From NCBI RefSeq assembly GCF_005747095.1, contig NZ_SWLG01000001.1, positions 434,001 through 498,000 on the forward strand: a DNA stretch of 64,000 bases, in the 5' to 3' direction. The notes under the pieces were generated by a model. That model ran no database searches, had not been told where the DNA came from, and was given only the letters and a program-made list of their open reading frames with translations. Both the position numbers and the translations under genes were made by a program. This DNA comes from Exobacillus caeni (GTDB lineage Bacteria > Bacillota > Bacilli > Bacillales > Guptibacillaceae). Every line of letters starts with the position of its first letter. The stretch's first letter is position 1. Positions 25,881-35,148 of the stretch are shown in pieces.

Positions 25881-26084
25881 ATGCCAAAAATGAAATCTCA
25901 CAGCGGTGCGTCTAAACGCTTCAAAAGAACTGGAACTGGTAAACTAAAGCGTTCTCGCGCTTACACTAGCCATATGTTCCGCCATAAAACAGAAAAGCAA
26001 AAGCGTAAACTACGTAAAGCTTCTCTTGTTTCCAGCGGGGACTTCAAGCGCATCAAGCAACTTGTATATAACAAAAAGAAATAA
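25881..26084 (+). CDS. rpmI: 50S ribosomal protein L35
   Basis: 67 residues, highly basic, with the L35 signature [20 protein letters not shown] and [17 protein letters not shown] 25881 follows gaaggaggac. Sits 23 nt after infC and 42 nt before rplT in the conserved operon. Confidence 0.98.
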   Translation: MPKMKSHSGASKRFKRTGTGKLKRSRAYTSHMFRHKTEKQKRKLRKASLVSSGDFKRIKQLVYNKKK

Positions 26085-26126
26085 TTTCGGTTTACTATAT
26101 CAACATAAGAACTAGGAGGGTTTACT

Positions 26127-26483
26127 ATGCCAAGAGTAAAAGGTGGCTATGTAACACGTCGCAGACGTAAAAAAATCTTAAAATTAGCTAAAGGTTATTT
26201 CGGTTCCAAACACACGCTTTTCAAATCTGCTAACGCGCAGGTTATGAAATCTTTACAATATGCTTACCGTGATCGCCGTCAGAAAAAACGTGATTTCCGT
26301 AAACTTTGGATCACACGTATCAACGCGGCTGCACGTATGAACGGCCTATCTTACAGCCGTTTAATGCACGGTCTTAAGACAGCTGGTATCGAAGTTAACC
26401 GTAAGATGCTTGCGGATCTTGCAGTTAATGACGAAAAAGCTTTTGCTGAACTTGCTGGAAAAGCAAAAGATAGCCTTAAGTAA
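26127..26483 (+). CDS. rplT: 50S ribosomal protein L20
   Basis: 118 residues, basic. [20 protein letters not shown] and [20 protein letters not shown] are L20 hallmarks. It binds 23S rRNA early in 50S assembly and, in B. subtilis, also binds the operon leader to repress infC-rpmI-rplT. ATG 26127 follows aggagggt. Confidence 0.98.
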   Translation: MPRVKGGYVTRRRRKKILKLAKGYFGSKHTLFKSANAQVMKSLQYAYRDRRQKKRDFRKLWITRINAAARMNGLSYSRLMHGLKTAGIEVNRKMLADLAVNDEKAFAELAGKAKDSLK

Positions 26484-26490
26484 GGGCTTA

Positions 26491-26524
26491 AAGATCATTC
26501 TCGTTGAGGGAATGGTCTTTTTTT
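26491..26524 (+). terminator. Terminator after rplT
   Basis: AAGATCATTCTC (26491-26502), loop GTTGA, GGGAATGGTCTT (26508-26519) with two G-U pairs and a T-run. Confidence 0.85.
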
Positions 26525-26558
26525 ATAGAGTATTTGAAAGTAATAAAATTACTCAATA

Positions 26559-26612
26559 GCGTTTTTGCTCTCCCGGTCGACTCTTTTTTAGGGGAGAGCA
26601 AAGAAGTAACGC
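26559..26612. repeat. Family 2 hairpin repeat (copy c)
   Basis: TTTGCTCTCCC (26564-26574) pairs with GGGAGAGCAAA (26592-26602); outer GCGTT/AACGC arms flank it. The left end and loop (tttttgctctcccgg, tcttttt) match copy b at 18513. Between rplT and ysdA. Confidence 0.6.
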
Positions 26613-26667
26613 TTTGTGGTCCCAATTTTTTTAACAGTACATTTAAAATACTAAAAGGAGAACGCTA

Positions 26668-26934
26668 GTGGAAATCTTTCTGGGTTATATAATGATAGCT
26701 AATATTTTCGGATTTTTAGTGATGGGAGAAGACAAAAAGAGAGCCAGGAAGCAACATTGGAGAATATCTGAGCAGAATCTCTGGTTGGTCGCTCTGGCTG
26801 GAGGAGCGGTTGGGATTTATTCTGGGATGAAAGTGTTTCGCCATAAAACTAAGCATAAGAGTTTTATCTACGGAATACCTGCTGTAATTTTATTGCAGGC
26901 AGCCATAGTGTTGTATCTACTGGTAAACTTATGA
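26668..26934 (+). CDS. ysdA: DUF1294 membrane protein (YsdA)
   Basis: 88 residues from GTG 26668 after aaaaggagaa. Two to three hydrophobic segments, and the DUF1294 core MGEDKKRARKQHWRISEQNL followed by LAGGAVGIYSGMKVFRHKTKH. Membrane protein of unknown function, located after rplT as in B. subtilis. Its last six bases overlap the 3' end of the convergent cytochrome bd subunit II gene. Confidence 0.9.
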   Translation: MEIFLGYIMIANIFGFLVMGEDKKRARKQHWRISEQNLWLVALAGGAVGIYSGMKVFRHKTKHKSFIYGIPAVILLQAAIVLYLLVNL

Positions 26935-27978
26935 TTCCTTTGGTTTTACATAACGTTTATCTTTCAAAAAAAGTCTCCAAAAGTAGATGAAGCCAGGGGT
27001 CAGGATAAAAAAGGCTACAATATAAGTTACGATGAGAGCTCGAAAGGTTTCCGGATGAGTAAAGCCAGATTCGATCGTCACGTCTGGATAGACAATATAA
27101 GGAAGATGTGCTGAACCATATGCATAGCCGGCAAACAAGTATTGGGCTACAACACTGATCATGGCGATTCGAGGCATTCCTTTGAATCCTGCTTTCTTTT
27201 GCCGGTGAGGGAACCATAATGCTGCATAACCAAGCGCGAAACCGGCTATTGATGCTATCATCCATGGAGTATAGTTCAATATATTTTCATACAGCCAGTT
27301 TGCTTCATTGCGCATTGTAAAAATAATAAACGCAGCCATTAACAGTGAAATAGGACCGATAATAATGGCATCTTTCCGGTAGATGGCATATGCGTCCATT
27401 TCTCCTGCAACATTCGAATAGTCCGCGAGAAGCAGCGAGGAAAGAAAAAGCGTACTTGATATAGCAAAGCCAACAAAAGCGTACTCACTTGGACTTGTAA
27501 ATAGTTTGCCGAGAAGAAGTTCCTGATTACCGTCAAAGCTATCGATAAATCCCCCCTGGGTGATAGGGAGAACACTGATAAGAAGTGCTGGAATCAAGAA
27601 GCCTGTTATGCCTGAAACAAATGTTAACCCTTTTTTATATTCTTCTGCAACATGGGAGAAAACGAGAAAAGCGCTTCTTAAGGCAAGGAGCAATAAGATA
27701 ATGCTCCCGGGGATGAGCAGTACCGTTCCCAGTGTGAAAGTTGCACCCGGAAAAAAGCTGAATAAAGCAACCACGATTGCCACTATAAACACATTGGTTA
27801 CTTCCCATGAAGGGGAAAGGTATCTGTTCGCTATGTTAGTCGCTCTCGTTTGTTGTTTATTCAAGTAAATCATCGACCAAAATCCGGCTCCAAAATCAAT
27901 CGAAGCCATTACGGCATAAATGAATACAACACCCCAGATCAGAGTAATGGCATATAAAGCTTCTGGCATTTCGATCAC
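26929..27978 (-). CDS. ythB: Cytochrome bd-type quinol oxidase subunit II (YthB/CydB-like)
   Basis: 349 residues with about eight to nine hydrophobic segments, beginning with ITLIWGVVFIYAVMASIDFGAGFW, the CydB family N-terminus (DFGxGxW). Partner of the subunit I gene 15 nt upstream; together they form a membrane quinol oxidase reducing O2 to water without proton pumping. It resembles the YthAB/cyanide-insensitive-type oxidase rather than E. coli CydAB in size and lacks a separate CydX-like ORF that I can see. No cydCD follows. Confidence 0.88.
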   Translation of the reverse strand: MIEMPEALYAITLIWGVVFIYAVMASIDFGAGFWSMIYLNKQQTRATNIANRYLSPSWEVTNVFIVAIVVALFSFFPGATFTLGTVLLIPGSIILLLLALRSAFLVFSHVAEEYKKGLTFVSGITGFLIPALLISVLPITQGGFIDSFDGNQELLLGKLFTSPSEYAFVGFAISSTLFLSSLLLADYSNVAGEMDAYAIYRKDAIIIGPISLLMAAFIIFTMRNEANWLYENILNYTPWMIASIAGFALGYAALWFPHRQKKAGFKGMPRIAMISVVAQYLFAGYAYGSAHLPYIVYPDVTIESGFTHPETFRALIVTYIVAFFILTPGFIYFWRLFLKDKRYVKPKES

Positions 27979-27993
27979 CTCAAATGTAATAGA

Positions 27994-29325
27994 TTAGGAT
28001 ATGTTGGTGTCTATTTCTTTTGATACAGGGTTTCGTTTAAAGTAGTAACGCAATACAAGCACAGTAGCGATCATTAATATTATGTAAATGAGCAAGAACA
28101 ATAAAAACAAGATCCCGAGGTTTCCGGAAGTAGTAACAGAATCTTCGGTTTTCATTATTCTGTAAATGACCCATGGCTGCCTTCCTGTGCAGGCAAATAT
28201 CCAGCCAAATTCGATCGAAAGCATCGAAAGCGGCCCGGCAGCGATGAAAATGCCCATAAGCCATCGGGGAAATTGGTCCCGCTTAAGAAACTTATGCCAG
28301 ACAAAACCAATGAGGGAAAGAAGGATAAGCATTGAACCGATTCCAACCATGGCATTGAATAACGTGTGTACAAAGAGAGGCGGCCAGTATTCTTCAGGGA
28401 AATCATTCAGTCCAACCACTTCTGTGTCAAACCGGTCCCCCGCTAAATAACTGAGTGCCCAGGGAATTTCAATTGCCCATTTCACTTCCTCTGTTTCACG
28501 GTCGGTGAATCCTCCTATAGCAAGGGGAGCATACTGCTGTGTTTCAAAAAGTCCCTCTGCAGCCGCTAGTTTTTCAGGCTGATACTCATGAAGCTGCTGT
28601 GCAGACTCGTGTCCGTTCAATGCAGTTAAAAGGGAAAATAACCCTCCGATTATAAGTCCCATCATTAAAGCTTTTTGGTGATATAAATAAACTTTATTCG
28701 GGCCTTTTTCTTTAAGCATCTTGAATGCTGCAACAGAAGCAATTGCAAATGCCCCAGTCATAATCGCTGAAACAGCAACATGCCCCGAGGTAACCAGGAA
28801 GCTTGGATTTAAGAAGGCCGCCCAGGGGTCAACATCCACGATCTCTCCGTTCTGTATTTTAAAACCATCGGGGGTTCCTTCGAAAGCATGGACATTTGTG
28901 ATCAGGACTGCTGAAGCAACTGCTCCGATTGCAACCAGAGTCACGCTAACGATTCTCATCCAGGGAGATAGCCTATCAGCTGCATAGATATAGATCGACA
29001 TAAATAATGCTTCCAGAAAGAAAGCATATATTTCGATTTGAAACGGCAAAGCGATTACTTTTCCGACAACTTCCATAAATCCGGGCCAAAGCAAGGATAA
29101 CTGAACCCCTGCAATTGTTCCGGTCGGTATCGCTACTCCAAGAAGAACGGCAAACCCCTTTGTCCATCTGCTCGCCATTAGCGCATAATCTTTGTCTTTT
29201 GTTTTTTGAAATAGCAGCTCAGCCACCAAAATCATTACGGGCAGACCGACTCCAAGTGTTGCATAAATGATATGTACCCCCATTGTCATCCCAAATAATG
29301 ACCGGGCAATGACTAAATCATCCAT
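27994..29325 (-). CDS. ythA: Cytochrome bd-type quinol oxidase subunit I (YthA/CydA-like)
   Basis: 443 residues. The heme-ligand His near residue 18 lies in GVHIIYATLGVGLP; the conserved acidic residues lie in PFQIEIYAFFLEALFMSIY; a second ligand His is in SGHVAVSAIM; and GRQPWVIY precedes the last helices. The Q-loop is short, as in the Bacillus YthA class. Start ATG 29325 has GAGAGG about 11 nt upstream. With ythB it forms a two-gene minus-strand operon inserted between ysdA and ysdB relative to B. subtilis. Confidence 0.9.
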   Translation of the reverse strand: MDDLVIARSLFGMTMGVHIIYATLGVGLPVMILVAELLFQKTKDKDYALMASRWTKGFAVLLGVAIPTGTIAGVQLSLLWPGFMEVVGKVIALPFQIEIYAFFLEALFMSIYIYAADRLSPWMRIVSVTLVAIGAVASAVLITNVHAFEGTPDGFKIQNGEIVDVDPWAAFLNPSFLVTSGHVAVSAIMTGAFAIASVAAFKMLKEKGPNKVYLYHQKALMMGLIIGGLFSLLTALNGHESAQQLHEYQPEKLAAAEGLFETQQYAPLAIGGFTDRETEEVKWAIEIPWALSYLAGDRFDTEVVGLNDFPEEYWPPLFVHTLFNAMVGIGSMLILLSLIGFVWHKFLKRDQFPRWLMGIFIAAGPLSMLSIEFGWIFACTGRQPWVIYRIMKTEDSVTTSGNLGILFLLFLLIYIILMIATVLVLRYYFKRNPVSKEIDTNIS

Positions 29326-29449
29326 TTCCTGAACATCCTCTCGTTCCCTCTGCGATTAAATTCAACCTTATTGTCCACGATTTCCCAAAGAATATTCAGC
29401 TGGGTTTCCATAAAGAGCAGCGTATGAAAAGCAAGTGTAAAAATGGAAT

Positions 29450-29478
29450 TTGACATAACAGCTCGTCTATTGTCATAA
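29450..29478 (+). promoter_or_regulatory. Candidate promoter of the VTT-domain gene
   Basis: TTGACA (29450-29455) is a perfect -35, but the -10 at 17-nt spacing (TCATAA) is poor. Confidence 0.35.
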
Positions 29479-29503
29479 GAGTATAGGGAGAGGGGGGAAC
29501 ATC

Positions 29504-30082
29504 ATGAAAGACTCCTTAATGCCGATTCTCGAGATGATGGCTAGTGCTGGAATTTATGCCCCGTTCTTATTTATTCTTTTACACGTTATACGGCAGTTTT
29601 TATTTGTGCCGGTTGGATTTATTTGTATGGCGGGCGGCGTTTTGTTTGGAACATTCTACGGAACAATTTATTCTGTTATTGGGGTTACCCTTGTAAGTGT
29701 TCTGTTTTATCTATTGGTAAAACGGCTGCCGAAATTGTTTCAAAAAGTGATCCACACCAAGCAAAGATGGTTTGGGAAACGGGTGCCGATGTCTGTAGGC
29801 CAGATGACGATTTTGAGGCTTTTGCCATTCGTTCACTTTCATTTGATTTCATTATGTTTAATCGAAGTAACGAAAAGCTTTAAAGAATACACGAAGATGT
29901 CCATTTTCTCGAACTTCCCCCTGGCGATTGTCTATACGTCTCTTGGGCAATGGATCAGCAACCTGTCACCGCGTTACATGGCTGCAAGTGTTGTTACTTT
30001 AGCGATTTTGTTTTATTTGTTGAGGAGAAAAGAATGGATTATTAAGTGGAATGATTTTTTTCAGGCGGGTCAGGCTTCTTGA
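29504..30082 (+). CDS. TVP38/TMEM64 family (VTT domain) membrane protein
   Basis: 192 residues with five to six hydrophobic segments. The VTT/DedA-like core FVPVGFICMAGGVLFGTFYG is followed by VIGVTLVSVLFYLLVKRLP and the conserved RLLPFVHFHLISLCLI region. Bacterial TVP38 proteins are membrane proteins in the same superfamily as DedA lipid scramblases/flippases; the substrate is not known here. ATG 29504 follows gagagggggga. Divergent from ythAB and ended by a hairpin at 30132. Confidence 0.82.
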   Translation: MKDSLMPILEMMASAGIYAPFLFILLHVIRQFLFVPVGFICMAGGVLFGTFYGTIYSVIGVTLVSVLFYLLVKRLPKLFQKVIHTKQRWFGKRVPMSVGQMTILRLLPFVHFHLISLCLIEVTKSFKEYTKMSIFSNFPLAIVYTSLGQWISNLSPRYMAASVVTLAILFYLLRRKEWIIKWNDFFQAGQAS

Positions 30083-30131
30083 TCTTTTTAACTTCTTTTA
30101 GTGGAGAAAAAATAATAAATAAAAACAAAAT

Positions 30132-30161
30132 GAGACCGAATCGCATATGATTTGGTCTTTT
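30132..30161 (+). terminator. Terminator after the VTT-domain gene
   Basis: AGACCGAATC (30132-30141), loop GCATAT, GATTTGGTCT (30148-30157) with a T-run. Confidence 0.75.
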
Positions 30162-30293
30162 AATATTCCATATAACACATTGGGCGGACACCTGTTCCGT
30201 TATTTGTCCTGAGAGGTTACATTTTTAAAAAGGCAAATAGCGGATTCAATGTCCTATAAATCCTTTGGTATCAGAAGTTTATGATGATGATTT

Positions 30294-30707
30294 TCAATCC
30301 ACAGGGTGTTTTTCTTCCGGTTTTTTTCCTTTTAGAAATTCTTTTATCGGGCTTTTCCATTCTATTTTTGAGTGGGGATAATGAGTATAGATTTCATGTT
30401 CCATATAATAAAAGTCGTTCCTTTCAAGGCGGTATAATTGGGACGGATCTTTTACGTCAACGTAAATAGAGACAACTTCAAAAGCCCGTTCAGTGGTTCC
30501 CATGTATTTTTCTCCTTCGAACATAGCCCCTTTATAGGTCATCAAAAAATTTTTGTGGATGTTATCGGATGAATCTAAAAAATAAAAATCTTTATTCTCC
30601 TGGGCTTTTTCGAGTTTTCGTTTAGGGTCAAAGAAGTATTTAATTGTAGTATATATAAGTGCCACTATTGCTGCCAGGATAATAAAGCGGAACAAGAACA
30701 CGATCAT
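30294..30707 (-). CDS. ysdB: YsdB family protein
   Basis: 137 residues from ATG 30707, which follows a GGGGTG SD; the frame is open to an ATG at 30770 with no SD. An N-terminal membrane helix (MIVFLFRFIILAAIVALIYT) is followed by a soluble domain rich in aromatic and charged residues (FYFLDSSDNIHKNFLMTYKG). B. subtilis YsdB is of similar size and belongs to the sigma-W regulon. It is membrane-anchored; function unknown. I did not see an obvious sigma-W promoter. Confidence 0.78.
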   Translation of the reverse strand: MIVFLFRFIILAAIVALIYTTIKYFFDPKRKLEKAQENKDFYFLDSSDNIHKNFLMTYKGAMFEGEKYMGTTERAFEVVSIYVDVKDPSQLYRLERNDFYYMEHEIYTHYPHSKIEWKSPIKEFLKGKKPEEKHPVD

Positions 30708-30865
30708 AACGGCTGCACCCCATTTAAACGCTTTTCTTTTTCTTACGGATAAAAGTATAATAAGTTTCATTTAATGTCCAATTTAAACAATTTTATTTTT
30801 GGAAAGGGCAGCATTTTTGGCCGCTTTCCTCTCTGTTATAATGATAGTGGAAACGGGGTGTTGAA

Positions 30866-31351
30866 ATGAATGTAACGCAGTTATTTCAGATGCAAAAGAA
30901 CCTGGATGACAGGATTTTGGAAGAGCATAAACTGGAAAGAGATGAGATCTTCCATGAAAAACTTCTGGCCCTCCAGGTTGAAATCGGCGAGCTCGCAAAT
31001 GAAACCAGGTGCTTTAAATATTGGAGCTTAAAGCCGCCAGCAGATAAAAACGTGATTTTAGAAGAGTTCGTGGACGGAATTCATTTTATCCTTTCAATCG
31101 GTATTGACCTTGGATATGAGTTAGACTATATCACTCCTTTATCAGAGAAGGAAAGCCTTGTGTCGCAGTTTCACTCTATTATTCGCCTGGTTTCAAAACT
31201 GGGGGAGGAGAATTCAGAAGAGATTTATTCCAGGATTTTTAGTGCTTACTTGGCGCTCGGCAATACACTGGGATATTCGGATGAGGAGATTTCTCAAGCA
31301 TACCTTCTTAAAAACGCGATAAACCATGATAGACAGGATGAAGGATACTAG
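30866..31351 (+). CDS. Dimeric (all-alpha) dUTP diphosphatase
   Basis: 161 residues of the dUTPase_2 family within the all-alpha NTP pyrophosphatases. The magnesium-binding acidic motifs are present: E-x-x-E in EIGELANE and E-x-x-D in EEFVDGIHF. RCFKYWSLKPP supplies the Lys/Trp expected near the active site. Hydrolyses dUTP to dUMP and PPi, limiting uracil in DNA. ATG 30866 follows cggggtg. Between ysdB and ysdC; ysdC has its own promoter, so the gene may be monocistronic. Confidence 0.88.
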   Translation: MNVTQLFQMQKNLDDRILEEHKLERDEIFHEKLLALQVEIGELANETRCFKYWSLKPPADKNVILEEFVDGIHFILSIGIDLGYELDYITPLSEKESLVSQFHSIIRLVSKLGEENSEEIYSRIFSAYLALGNTLGYSDEEISQAYLLKNAINHDRQDEGY

Positions 31352-31367
31352 TGATTAAAGCGCTTTA

Positions 31368-31396
31368 ATTGTTAAATGTTTCGGATATCGTTATAA
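31368..31396 (+). promoter_or_regulatory. ysdC promoter
   Basis: TTGTTA (31368-31373), 17-nt spacer, TATAAT (31391-31396), 37 nt before ysdC. Confidence 0.7.
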
Positions 31397-31432
31397 TGAA
31401 AACTGAATACATAGAGGGAGGACTTATCGCAC

Positions 31433-32518
31433 ATGGCAAAGTTAGATAATACACTTCAGATGTTAAAAGAATTAACAGATGCAAACGGCATTCCCGGCAA
31501 CGAGCGCGAACCTCGTGAAGTTATGAAAAAGTATATTGAACCATTTGCCGACGATATCCAATACGATAATCTTGGCAGCCTGATCGCTGTCAAAAAGGGA
31601 TCTCAGGAAGGTCCAAAGATTATGGTAGCCGGACATCTAGATGAAATTGGGTTTATGGTTACCAGGATCGATGACAATGGATTCTTATGGTTCCAGACTG
31701 TCGGTGGCTGGTGGGAGCAGGTTATGCTTGCACAGCGCGTGAATGTTATGACAAACAAAGGTAATATCGTAGGGGTTATCGGTTCAAAGCCTCCACATAT
31801 TCTGCCTGCAGATCAGCGCAAAAAATCTGTAGACAAAAAAGATATGTTCATCGATATCGGTGCATCCAGCAGAGAAGAAGCGATGGAGTGGGGCGTTCGT
31901 CCTGGAGATTCCGTTGTGCCGATTTGCGACTTTACAGTGATGAACAACGAAAAAATGCTTATGGCTAAAGCATGGGATAACCGTATTGGCTGTGCGATCG
32001 CGATTGAAGTATTGCGCAAACTTAAAGATGAAGAGCATCCGAATACTGTTTATGGTGTTGGAACTGTTCAGGAAGAAGTAGGCCTTCGCGGTGCCCAAAC
32101 AGCTGCTAACTACGTTAAACCTGATATCGGTTTTGCGGTTGATGTAGGTATTGCCGGAGATACACCGGGAATAAGCGAGAAAGATGTGCAATCTAAAATG
32201 GGTAAGGGTCCGCAAATCATCATGTATGATGCATCGATGGTTTCCCATAAAGGATTGCGAGACTTTGTAACTGATACTGCAGACAAGAACAACATTCCAT
32301 ACCAGTTCGATGCAATTGCCGGCGGTGGTACGGATTCAGGTAAAATTCATCTGACTCAAAACGGTGTGCCTGCACTATCCATTACGATTGCAACCCGTTA
32401 TATCCACTCGCATGCAGCGATTTTACATCGTGATGATTTTGAAAACGCGGTTAACTTAATCGTAGAAGTGATTAAAGGTCTTGACTCTGATAAAGTAAAT
32501 CAACTTACATTTGATTAA
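31433..32518 (+). CDS. ysdC: M42 family metallopeptidase (YsdC)
   Basis: 361 residues. M42 glutamyl/tetrahedral aminopeptidase landmarks: His-Asp in [11 protein letters not shown], bridging Asp in [10 protein letters not shown], catalytic Glu pair in [11 protein letters not shown], Asp in [13 protein letters not shown], and C-terminal metal His in [12 protein letters not shown]. Cytosolic cobalt/zinc peptidase that may also have been annotated as endoglucanase. ATG 31433 follows gagggaggac. Ended by the bidirectional hairpin shared with sspI. Confidence 0.93.
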   Translation: MAKLDNTLQMLKELTDANGIPGNEREPREVMKKYIEPFADDIQYDNLGSLIAVKKGSQEGPKIMVAGHLDEIGFMVTRIDDNGFLWFQTVGGWWEQVMLAQRVNVMTNKGNIVGVIGSKPPHILPADQRKKSVDKKDMFIDIGASSREEAMEWGVRPGDSVVPICDFTVMNNEKMLMAKAWDNRIGCAIAIEVLRKLKDEEHPNTVYGVGTVQEEVGLRGAQTAANYVKPDIGFAVDVGIAGDTPGISEKDVQSKMGKGPQIIMYDASMVSHKGLRDFVTDTADKNNIPYQFDAIAGGGTDSGKIHLTQNGVPALSITIATRYIHSHAAILHRDDFENAVNLIVEVIKGLDSDKVNQLTFD

Positions 32519-32524
32519 TAGAAT

Positions 32525-32597
32525 GGGCTGACTCTAAAGCAAAGTGTCAGGCGCCTCCAACACGGTACGGAGGAGCCTGACACTTTTGAGTCAGGCC
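32525..32597. terminator. Nested double hairpin between ysdC and sspI
   Basis: Inner arm GTGTCAGGCGCCTCC (32544-32558) and GGAGGAGCCTGACAC (32569-32583) pair at 14 of 15. The outer arms GGCTGACTC (32525-32533) and GAGTCAGGCC (32588-32597) also pair. The two genes converge here, so it probably terminates both. The palindrome may itself be a repeated genomic element. Confidence 0.7.
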
Positions 32598-32598
32598 T

Positions 32599-32808
32599 TT
32601 ACTGTTTTAAGCCCTGGGCAAGGTATGAAAGCATCTGTTCCTTTTCGTTTTCAGGTGCTGTTTCCCAGATGACTTCAAAAAGGACACCTAGTCCAGGCAA
32701 CATTTTTTCCTCGCCGCTCTGAATCGCATCCACGATTGTATGCTCTAACTCGTCCTCTGAATGTCCCGTTACGTTTGCAAGAACCGCTTTTCGTAAGTTT
32801 AAATCCAT
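32599..32808 (-). CDS. sspI: Small acid-soluble spore protein SspI
   Basis: 69 residues from ATG 32808 (SD GAGGTG); the GTG at 32817 overlaps that [17 protein letters not shown] and [20 protein letters not shown] are characteristic of SspI. A minor SASP of the spore core, in B. subtilis transcribed by the forespore sigma factor SigG. Monocistronic, convergent with ysdC. Confidence 0.96.
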   Translation of the reverse strand: MDLNLRKAVLANVTGHSEDELEHTIVDAIQSGEEKMLPGLGVLFEVIWETAPENEKEQMLSYLAQGLKQ

Positions 32809-32888
32809 TAGGTTCACCTCGCCTTTGTTTGATGCTTGTTTCTAAAGCATTTTTAGTTTGTACATCTTTTTCTTTTTCATGAATCGAA

Positions 32889-32918
32889 TTGGATATAAGT
32901 ATATGGAAAGGATATAAT
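32889..32918 (+). promoter_or_regulatory. Promoter of the TrmH-family methyltransferase gene
   Basis: TTGGAT (32889-32894), 18-nt spacer, TATAAT (32913-32918). Confidence 0.65.
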
Positions 32919-32947
32919 GGGGTAGGAACAGGCAGGTGAAAACGGAT

Positions 32948-33709
32948 ATGCATATCGAATCAGTCAAAAATAGTAAAGTGAAAGAATGGAAAAAGTTACA
33001 TACAAAAAGAGGCCGAGCAAAATCAGGAACTTTTATGATCGAAGGTCCGCATATAGTGGAGGAAGCAAGCAGACAGGGTTCATTAGTTAAGGAAGTTATC
33101 ATGCTCGAAGAAAGCGATCATTCTAACATGGCAGATGCTTTTAACGAAAAAGCCAGAGTGTTTACCGTAACTGAAAAAGTCATGAAAGAAATCAGTGATA
33201 CAGAAACCCCCCAGGGAATTGCCGCCATTTGCACTTTCCCTGATGAAACAATAAAAGTACAAAAAGGGAAGTTTATCCTTCTGGATAGTATTCAGGACCC
33301 TGGGAATTTGGGAACCATTATAAGGACCGCAGATGCAGCTGGTTATGATGCAGTTATACTCGGTGATGGCTGTGTAGATCCTTATAATAGTAAAGTACTG
33401 CGTTCAACACAGGGGTCGATCTTCCATCTGCCGATCGTTAAAGCTAATCTGGAGGAGTTTATTAAACAACTGAAAGAAAAGCAAATCCCGGTTTATGCAA
33501 CGGAAGTTAACGGGGGCCGATCTTACACGAGCCTGGAGAAGCAGGATACATTTGCCATTGTGATGGGAAATGAAGCCAACGGGGTTTCAAAGCAGGTTCT
33601 ACAGCTTGCTGATGAAAGAATTTATATACCGATTTTTGGTGAAGCTGAATCTTTGAACGTCTCGATCGCTGCAGGCATTTTGATGTATCAGTTGCGTGCA
33701 CAACACTAA
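32948..33709 (+). CDS. ysgA: TrmH/SpoU family RNA methyltransferase (YsgA)
   Basis: 253 residues from ATG 32948 with SD AGGTG; a GTG at 32936 overlaps the SD. N-terminal RNA-binding region (KVKEWKKLHTKRGRAK). The C-terminal SPOUT trefoil knot has motif 1 LLDSIQDPGNLGTIIRTADA, motif 2 FAIVMGNEANGVS and motif 3 IPIFGEAESLNVSIAAGILM. It methylates 2'-O of rRNA or tRNA with SAM; which nucleotide is not determinable here. Precedes pheS as in B. subtilis. Confidence 0.92.
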   Translation: MHIESVKNSKVKEWKKLHTKRGRAKSGTFMIEGPHIVEEASRQGSLVKEVIMLEESDHSNMADAFNEKARVFTVTEKVMKEISDTETPQGIAAICTFPDETIKVQKGKFILLDSIQDPGNLGTIIRTADAAGYDAVILGDGCVDPYNSKVLRSTQGSIFHLPIVKANLEEFIKQLKEKQIPVYATEVNGGRSYTSLEKQDTFAIVMGNEANGVSKQVLQLADERIYIPIFGEAESLNVSIAAGILMYQLRAQH

Positions 33710-33712
33710 GCC

Positions 33713-33741
33713 TTGCGAAATATACTGTTTTTATCTATAAT
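33713..33741 (+). promoter_or_regulatory. pheST promoter
   Basis: TTGCGA (33713-33718), 17-nt spacer, TATAAT (33736-33741), just upstream of the T-box. Confidence 0.75.
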
Positions 33742-33756
33742 AGAAACCAACTTAAA

Positions 33757-34025
33757 AGCGCCAACAACGAGGAAAGAGAGTAGTACATTGCCTCTCGCCA
33801 TTTCAGGGAAGAAGTGCCCCGGACTGCAAGCATTTCTATGGTGAAGTGATCGAATTCGCTCTGGAGTTGACATCCGAAAGCCGGCTTATCAACAGCCGGA
33901 AAGGATGGACCGGTCAAAGACCGTTATTCATTTCGAGACTGCGATGAAAGCAACAGCTTTTATTGCCGTAAACTAGGGTGGTACCACGACGTCTTCGTCC
34001 CTTTTTGGGGCGGAGGCTTTTTTGT
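33757..34025 (+). promoter_or_regulatory. T-box leader of pheST (phenylalanine)
   Basis: T-box AGGGTGGTACCACG at 33975-33988. Candidate specifier codon TTC (Phe) at 33855-33857 in CGAATTCGCTC. The terminator GTCTTCGTCCC / GGGGCGGAGGC is followed by six Ts ending at about 34023. Confidence 0.93.
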
Positions 34026-34078
34026 TTTCCTTGGCTTTTAAATTAACGATTTTTATAAATCTTTAGGAGGGAAGTTTT

Positions 34079-35119
34079 ATGAAAGAGCGGTTGCAAGCGC
34101 TGAAAGAAGAAGCTGTCTCAAAAATTGAAGAAGCTTCAAATGTGAAAGAAATACAGGATATACGTGTTGCTTATTTAGGAAAAAAAGGCCCGATCACTGA
34201 AATTCTCCGGGGAATGGGGAAGCTGCCGGCTGAAGAGCGCCCTAAAATGGGGCAGCTTGGTAATGAGATTAGAGCGATCATTTCCGATAAGCTTGACGAA
34301 AAAATGGAGCAGCTAGAAAAAGCAGCAGTGGCAGAGAAACTCAAAAAGGAAACGATCGATGTAACGATGCCGGGTAGACCTGTTCAAAAAGGCAACCATC
34401 ATCCGTTAACGAGGGTAGTGGAAGAAATTGAAGATTTGTTTATCGGTATGGGCTTCTCAATCGCTGAAGGGCCGGAAGTAGAAACGGACTATTATAACTT
34501 TGAAGCGTTAAATCTCCCGAAAAATCACCCGGCTCGCGATATGCAGGATTCATTCTATATTACAGAAGATATTTTGCTCCGTACGCATACTTCTCCTATG
34601 CAGGCAAGGACAATGGAAAAGCATGAAGGAAAAGGACCGGTTAAAATTATTGTTCCAGGCAGAGTTTACAGGCGTGACACAGATGATGCGACTCATTCAC
34701 ACCAGTTTACTCAAATTGAAGGATTAATGGTCGGTGAAAATGTGAGAATGAGTGACCTTAAAGGCGTTCTTCAAACATTTGCCAAAGAAATGTTCGGACA
34801 AGAACGTGAAATTCGCCTGCGTCCAAGCTTTTTCCCTTTTACAGAGCCTTCAGTAGAGATGGATATCTCCTGCTTTAACTGTGGAGGGGAAGGCTGCTCT
34901 GTTTGTAAAGGTACAGGCTGGATCGAGATTTTAGGCGGCGGAATGGTCCATCCGCATGTTCTCGAAATGTCTGGTTTTGACTCAAAGAAATATACGGGAT
35001 TCGCTTTTGGAATGGGGCCTGAACGGATCGCGATGCTGAAATACGGAATTGAAGATATACGTAACTTCTATACAAACGATGTACGTTTCTTAAAGCAATT
35101 TAATCGTGTGAATCAATAG
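34079..35119 (+). CDS. pheS: Phenylalanyl-tRNA synthetase alpha subunit
   Basis: 346 residues. N-terminal coiled coil (1-85), then the class II catalytic core: [12 protein letters not shown], motif 2 [30 protein letters not shown], a Cys-rich insert ([17 protein letters not shown]) and motif 3 [20 protein letters not shown] 34079 follows taggaggg. Operon with pheT (29 nt), under the T-box. Confidence 0.98.
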   Translation: MKERLQALKEEAVSKIEEASNVKEIQDIRVAYLGKKGPITEILRGMGKLPAEERPKMGQLGNEIRAIISDKLDEKMEQLEKAAVAEKLKKETIDVTMPGRPVQKGNHHPLTRVVEEIEDLFIGMGFSIAEGPEVETDYYNFEALNLPKNHPARDMQDSFYITEDILLRTHTSPMQARTMEKHEGKGPVKIIVPGRVYRRDTDDATHSHQFTQIEGLMVGENVRMSDLKGVLQTFAKEMFGQEREIRLRPSFFPFTEPSVEMDISCFNCGGEGCSVCKGTGWIEILGGGMVHPHVLEMSGFDSKKYTGFAFGMGPERIAMLKYGIEDIRNFYTNDVRFLKQFNRVNQ

Positions 35120-35148
35120 AACGGACAAAATGAAGGAGGAGAAATAGA

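Noticed and set aside
28721-28987. Plus-strand frames inside the cytochrome bd genes
   Set aside because: Antisense shadows of strongly supported minus-strand genes.
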